In this document: piece by piece, positions 61,727-64,000 of the stretch | Layout: the number at the start of each line of letters is the position of its first letter | How positions within the stretch are numbered: the first letter of the stretch is position 1 | Source of the DNA: Micromonospora violae | GTDB taxonomy: Bacteria; Actinomycetota; Actinomycetes; Mycobacteriales; Micromonosporaceae | Direction of reading: 5' to 3' | Assembly (NCBI RefSeq): GCF_004217135.1 | Contig: NZ_SHKK01000001.1 | Location: 6,820,001 to 6,884,000 of the forward strand | Length of the DNA stretch: 64,000 nucleotides | Translations under genes and position numbers: made by a program | The notes under the pieces: generated by a model | The model's database searches: none | What the model was told of the DNA's origin: nothing | The model's input: the letters and a program-made list of their open reading frames with translations, nothing else

Positions 61727-61942
61727 TCAGCAGCAGCCTACGGTGTAGCTTACGGAAGGCGCGCTACAGCTCTTCGCCGTGTTGGCGTAGCAGCGAACCT
61801 GACCCGCTACCTCCTTGGTGTAGTAGTAGTAGCAGAAGGGCCCTCCACACCCGGTGTAGGCGAGGCTGCAGATGTTGCACGCGGACGCGGTGGCCTTCGG
61901 CAGCAGCGCGGCCAGTAGCTTGTCGCTCAACCTGTTGATCAT
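61727..61942 (-). CDS. Cysteine-rich peptide precursor (candidate RiPP or disulfide-rich peptide)
   Basis: 71 residues. An amphipathic leader-like segment (MINRLSDKLLAALLPKATAS, 1-20) precedes a 50-residue Cys-, Tyr-, Ser- and Thr-rich core beginning at Cys22, with Cys at 22, 25, 32, 37, 51, 59, 70 and 71 (spacing C2C6C4C13C7C10CC) and a run of four Tyr at 38-41. There is no double-glycine site; ATASA before Cys22 could be a cleavage site. Strong SD (GAGGAGAGG) supports the 61942 start; a longer frame from 61999 exists without one. Flanked by exporter genes and a SARP regulator. I know no named family for it. Confidence 0.8.
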   Translation of the reverse strand: MINRLSDKLLAALLPKATASACNICSLAYTGCGGPFCYYYYTKEVAGQVRCYANTAKSCSAPSVSYTVGCC

Positions 61943-62003
61943 TCGACCTCTCCTCTTCTCCGCCGGTACGGCGGCTTGTCTACAGGGGCACGATGTCATC
62001 GAC

Positions 62004-62031
62004 CGCTTACGATCCGCTAACGCTGCGCTAC
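62004..62031 (-). promoter_or_regulatory. Candidate SARP-binding direct repeats upstream of the peptide gene
   Basis: Minus strand: GTAGCG (62031-62026), GTTAGCG (62021-62015), GTAAGCG (62010-62004), starts exactly 11 bp apart. Eight bases further downstream CATCGT could be the -10, the spacing known for SARP-activated promoters. The leader to the ATG would be about 40 nt and includes the SD. Confidence 0.7.
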
Positions 62032-62050
62032 GCCCACGTGGGTTCCGGTG

Positions 62051-62821
62051 TCACTGCGGGTTTCCGGCGCGAATGATGCTGACCAGGCGGCCGATTCGTC
62101 GGCCAGGTGTGACCCCGAGGTCGCCGGCCAGGATTCCGCATAGCTGGTCGTGGGCGGCCAGGGCGGCGGCGACGTCGCCGCGTCTCATGTGTGCCTCGAT
62201 GAGATGCTCCCAGGCCCGCTCCCGGTACGGCCATTGGCGGACGAGGGGCTCCATCGCGTCGATGACGGAGTTGTGGTCACCGAGGACGAGTTGCGCCTCG
62301 GCGAGATCCTCCATTGCCCGCCACCGTCGCTCGTCCAACGACGCCGCCAGCACCGCCACCCCGGGCGAGCGGGCGTCGACGCAGGCATCCCCGCGCCACA
62401 GCCGTAGTGCCGCGGAGAGGGCCGCGACCCGGCCATCGGCCCCTTCGGGGAGGCGTGCGGCGGCTCCACGTCGCATCAGCTCGTCGAAGCGGGCGAGGTC
62501 GGTCGACGCGAGACGCGCGCTCAACACGTAACCCGGCGGGCGGGTCTGCAGGATGTGCACGGCATCCGGGCCGCCGAGTCGTACGAGGCTCTGCCGCAGG
62601 GCGGAGATGTGCCCCTGCAGCTTCGTCGTCGCCGTCATCGGCGGATGGTCGTCCCAGATGACTTCGATGAGACGGTTGACGCCGACCACGGTGTCCAGGT
62701 TGAAGGCGAGTGCCGCCAGGAGCGCCCGCCGTCCCAGGCCGCCGACGGGCATCGGTTGCCCGCCGACGGATGCCTCGATCGGACCCAGCAACGACACTCG
62801 GAGCAGCGTGTTAGCGTTCAC
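62051..62821 (-). CDS. SARP-family transcriptional activator (winged HTH plus BTAD)
   Basis: 256 residues: an OmpR-like winged helix (about 5-95: LRVSLLGPIEASVGGQP, GRRALLAALAF, LQGHISALRQSL, GYVLSA) and a bacterial transcriptional activator domain (about 100-250: DLARFDELMRRGAAA, ERAWEHLIEAHMRRGDVAAA). SARPs switch on secondary-metabolite clusters by binding 11-bp direct repeats next to the -10; such repeats lie just beyond its 3' end, before the peptide gene. GTG start overlaps the ABC exporter stop (GTGA), so both are co-translated. Confidence 0.93.
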   Translation of the reverse strand: MNANTLLRVSLLGPIEASVGGQPMPVGGLGRRALLAALAFNLDTVVGVNRLIEVIWDDHPPMTATTKLQGHISALRQSLVRLGGPDAVHILQTRPPGYVLSARLASTDLARFDELMRRGAAARLPEGADGRVAALSAALRLWRGDACVDARSPGVAVLAASLDERRWRAMEDLAEAQLVLGDHNSVIDAMEPLVRQWPYRERAWEHLIEAHMRRGDVAAALAAHDQLCGILAGDLGVTPGRRIGRLVSIIRAGNPQ

Positions 62822-64000
62822 ATCGAGGTCCGAGTGGAGATCGCGTCGTCGTAACCGGACGCTTGGAGAAGGAACAGCTCTGCATAACGTCCTCCCGCTG
62901 CCATCAGCTCGTCGTGACTGCCCTGTTCGAGGATGCGGCCCTGGGACAGGACGGCGATGCTGTCCGCCTCCCGGACCGTGTTGAGCCGGTGAGAGATGAG
63001 CAGGCTGGTGTGTGTGCGACGCAGCGACATCAGCCGTCGGTTGATCTCGTGCTCGGTCTCCACGTCGAGACCGGACGACGGCTCGTCGAGGATCAGCATG
63101 TCGGCCTCCTCGCGGAGGGCGGCTCGGGCGAGGGCCAGCCGCTGCCACTGCCCGCCGGACAGCACTACGCCCGCCCCGCTGGCGTCGCCGTCGCTGAAGG
63201 CTCGCGTCAGCATGGTGTCGTACCCGCGCGGAAGCGCGTTCAGGGCGGAGTCCAGGTCGGCAGTGCTGGCCGCCGCCCGTACTCGCGCGCGATCGTCGAG
63301 GGCGCTGATGTCGCCGACCGCGATGTTGTCGTGCGCGGAGAACTCGTACGTCATGAAGTCCTGGAACGTCGCCCCGAGGCGAGCGCGCAGCGACGCCGGG
63401 TCGATGGTGGCGATGTCGACGCCGTCCCACCGGATGACGCCCTTGTCCGGTATGTGGAAGCCGCAGAGGAGTTTGACCACTGTCGACTTGCCGGCGCCGT
63501 TGTCGCCCACCAGCGCGAGAGACGAGCCGCTGGGGATCCGCAACGTGAGGCCCTGTAGCACCCAGTCGTGCTCGGGGGCGTAACGGAACCAGACGTCGTC
63601 GAACTCCAGGCCCTGCCGCAGCGGCGGCAGGGCAGGCAGCGGAGCGGCACGCCGGGATTCGCGGATCACGGCGGTGATGTCGACGTAGTGGCCGAACACG
63701 ATCATCGTCTCGCCGAGCATCGCTATCTGCCGGACCAGGCTAGACGCGGACGTCTGCAACGCGGTCAGCGCCGCGATCACGACCACCAGGTCGCCGGCGG
63801 TGCCCTGCCCGGATGCCACCCGGGCGACGAAGACGGCCAGCGCGCCCAGCGACACGACGCCGGTCAGCGTCGCGAGAGCGCTGTCGACCCACAGGGCCAG
63901 TCGGTCCTGATGGCGCTCCTGCGCCTGGGCCGCCCGCAGCTCCCGCAGAAGACGGCCCTGAAAGAACCCGCCGAGCCCGAACAGTCGGATCTCCTTCGCG
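62818..64000 (-). CDS. ABC exporter (TM-NBD half transporter), N-terminus beyond right edge
   Basis: About 393 C-terminal residues are visible. The frame is open to the window end and already contains membrane-domain sequence (KEIRLFGLGGFFQGRLLREL, then two helices). NBD: Walker A GDNGAGKST, Q-loop FQDFMTYEFSAHDNI, signature LSGGQWQRLALARAAL, Walker B MLILDEPSSGLD, switch ISHRL. It resembles exporters of lanthipeptide and other RiPP clusters; whether an N-terminal C39 peptidase is present cannot be seen. Followed by the SARP gene with a 4-nt overlap. Confidence 0.92.
   Translation of the reverse strand, partial: AKEIRLFGLGGFFQGRLLRELRAAQAQERHQDRLALWVDSALATLTGVVSLGALAVFVARVASGQGTAGDLVVVIAALTALQTSASSLVRQIAMLGETMIVFGHYVDITAVIRESRRAAPLPALPPLRQGLEFDDVWFRYAPEHDWVLQGLTLRIPSGSSLALVGDNGAGKSTVVKLLCGFHIPDKGVIRWDGVDIATIDPASLRARLGATFQDFMTYEFSAHDNIAVGDISALDDRARVRAAASTADLDSALNALPRGYDTMLTRAFSDGDASGAGVVLSGGQWQRLALARAALREEADMLILDEPSSGLDVETEHEINRRLMSLRRTHTSLLISHRLNTVREADSIAVLSQGRILEQGSHDELMAAGGRYAELFLLQASGYDDAISTRTSM

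Noticed and set aside
61943..61999. Longer start for the Cys-rich peptide (MTSCPCRQ...)
   Set aside because: It would add two Cys and basic residues, has no ribosome-binding site, and runs through the strong SD that serves the 61942 ATG.
1..64000. Insertion sequences, integrases and rRNA genes
   Set aside because: No transposase, integrase or ribosomal RNA motif was found on either strand by reading; only the direct repeats and decayed genes hint at past mobility.

Overview
The window is a chromosomal segment of a high-GC actinomycete, most likely a Micromonosporaceae member (Micromonospora-like). The indications are the very high GC, frequent GTG/TTG starts, ATGA/GTGA/TTGA-coupled operons, leaderless-type promoters (TANNNT box 6-8 nt before the start codon), an intact histidine-utilisation operon of actinobacterial layout, and paired L,D-transpeptidase lipoproteins. 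The genus is inferred from general protein style, not from a marker gene.

Layout. 1-6845 (minus): histidine-utilisation operon rpiR-type regulator / hutU / M20 amidohydrolase / hutF / hutI / hutH (cut by the left edge). 6940-8310: proline-rich single-pass membrane protein. 8338-17217: Wzx/Wzy-type surface-polysaccharide locus (acyltransferase, polymerase/ligase, flippase, pyruvyltransferase, three glycosyltransferases), closed by a 17-bp terminator. 17307-23187: exported proteins (S8 protease with six fascin-like repeats, GH25 lysozyme, DUF1800/DUF1501 pair). 23219-26923: initiating sugar-phosphate transferase, LCP ligase and a methyltransferase that complete the glycopolymer machinery. 26928-30968: MOSC protein, expansin-like protein, GNAT, tRNA-Leu overlapped by an HNH-endonuclease gene, bcp. 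31055-33824: cobalt/nickel ECF transporter cbiMNQO behind a palindrome with Nur-box geometry. 33808-39365: copper-type envelope module (membrane protein, DsbA-like, MauE/DoxX, ECF sigma; divergent CopC-CopD fusion and YcnI/DUF1775). 39511-46056: membrane protein, GT87 mannosyltransferase, orn, tRNA-His, two paralogous L,D-transpeptidase lipoproteins, tRNA-Lys.

46.3-53.8 kb is accessory DNA with visible decay: a P-loop kinase, a frameshifted HAD gene, an XRE/MmyB regulator with its SDR, a CMD-family gene, a VOC pseudogene, a YdcF-family gene with its core deleted, an HTH/PIN toxin-antitoxin pair, and a MerR operon with a textbook long-spacer promoter. A 33/37-identical direct repeat brackets about 5.9 kb of it (46880-46916 and 52807-52843).

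54.4-64 kb holds the most novel material. First is a 1040-residue secreted helical protein whose hydrophobic hairpin and coiled coils resemble alpha-pore-forming toxins. Second is the left part of what looks like a RiPP or disulfide-rich peptide system: a 71-residue precursor with eight cysteines, a MacB/FtsX-type exporter downstream, and a SARP regulator plus an ABC exporter upstream (the latter running off the right edge). Three GTNAGCG-like repeats at exact 11-bp period precede the peptide gene as a SARP box would, and a 14-bp hairpin separates it from the exporter. No modification enzyme is inside the window; it may lie beyond 64000.
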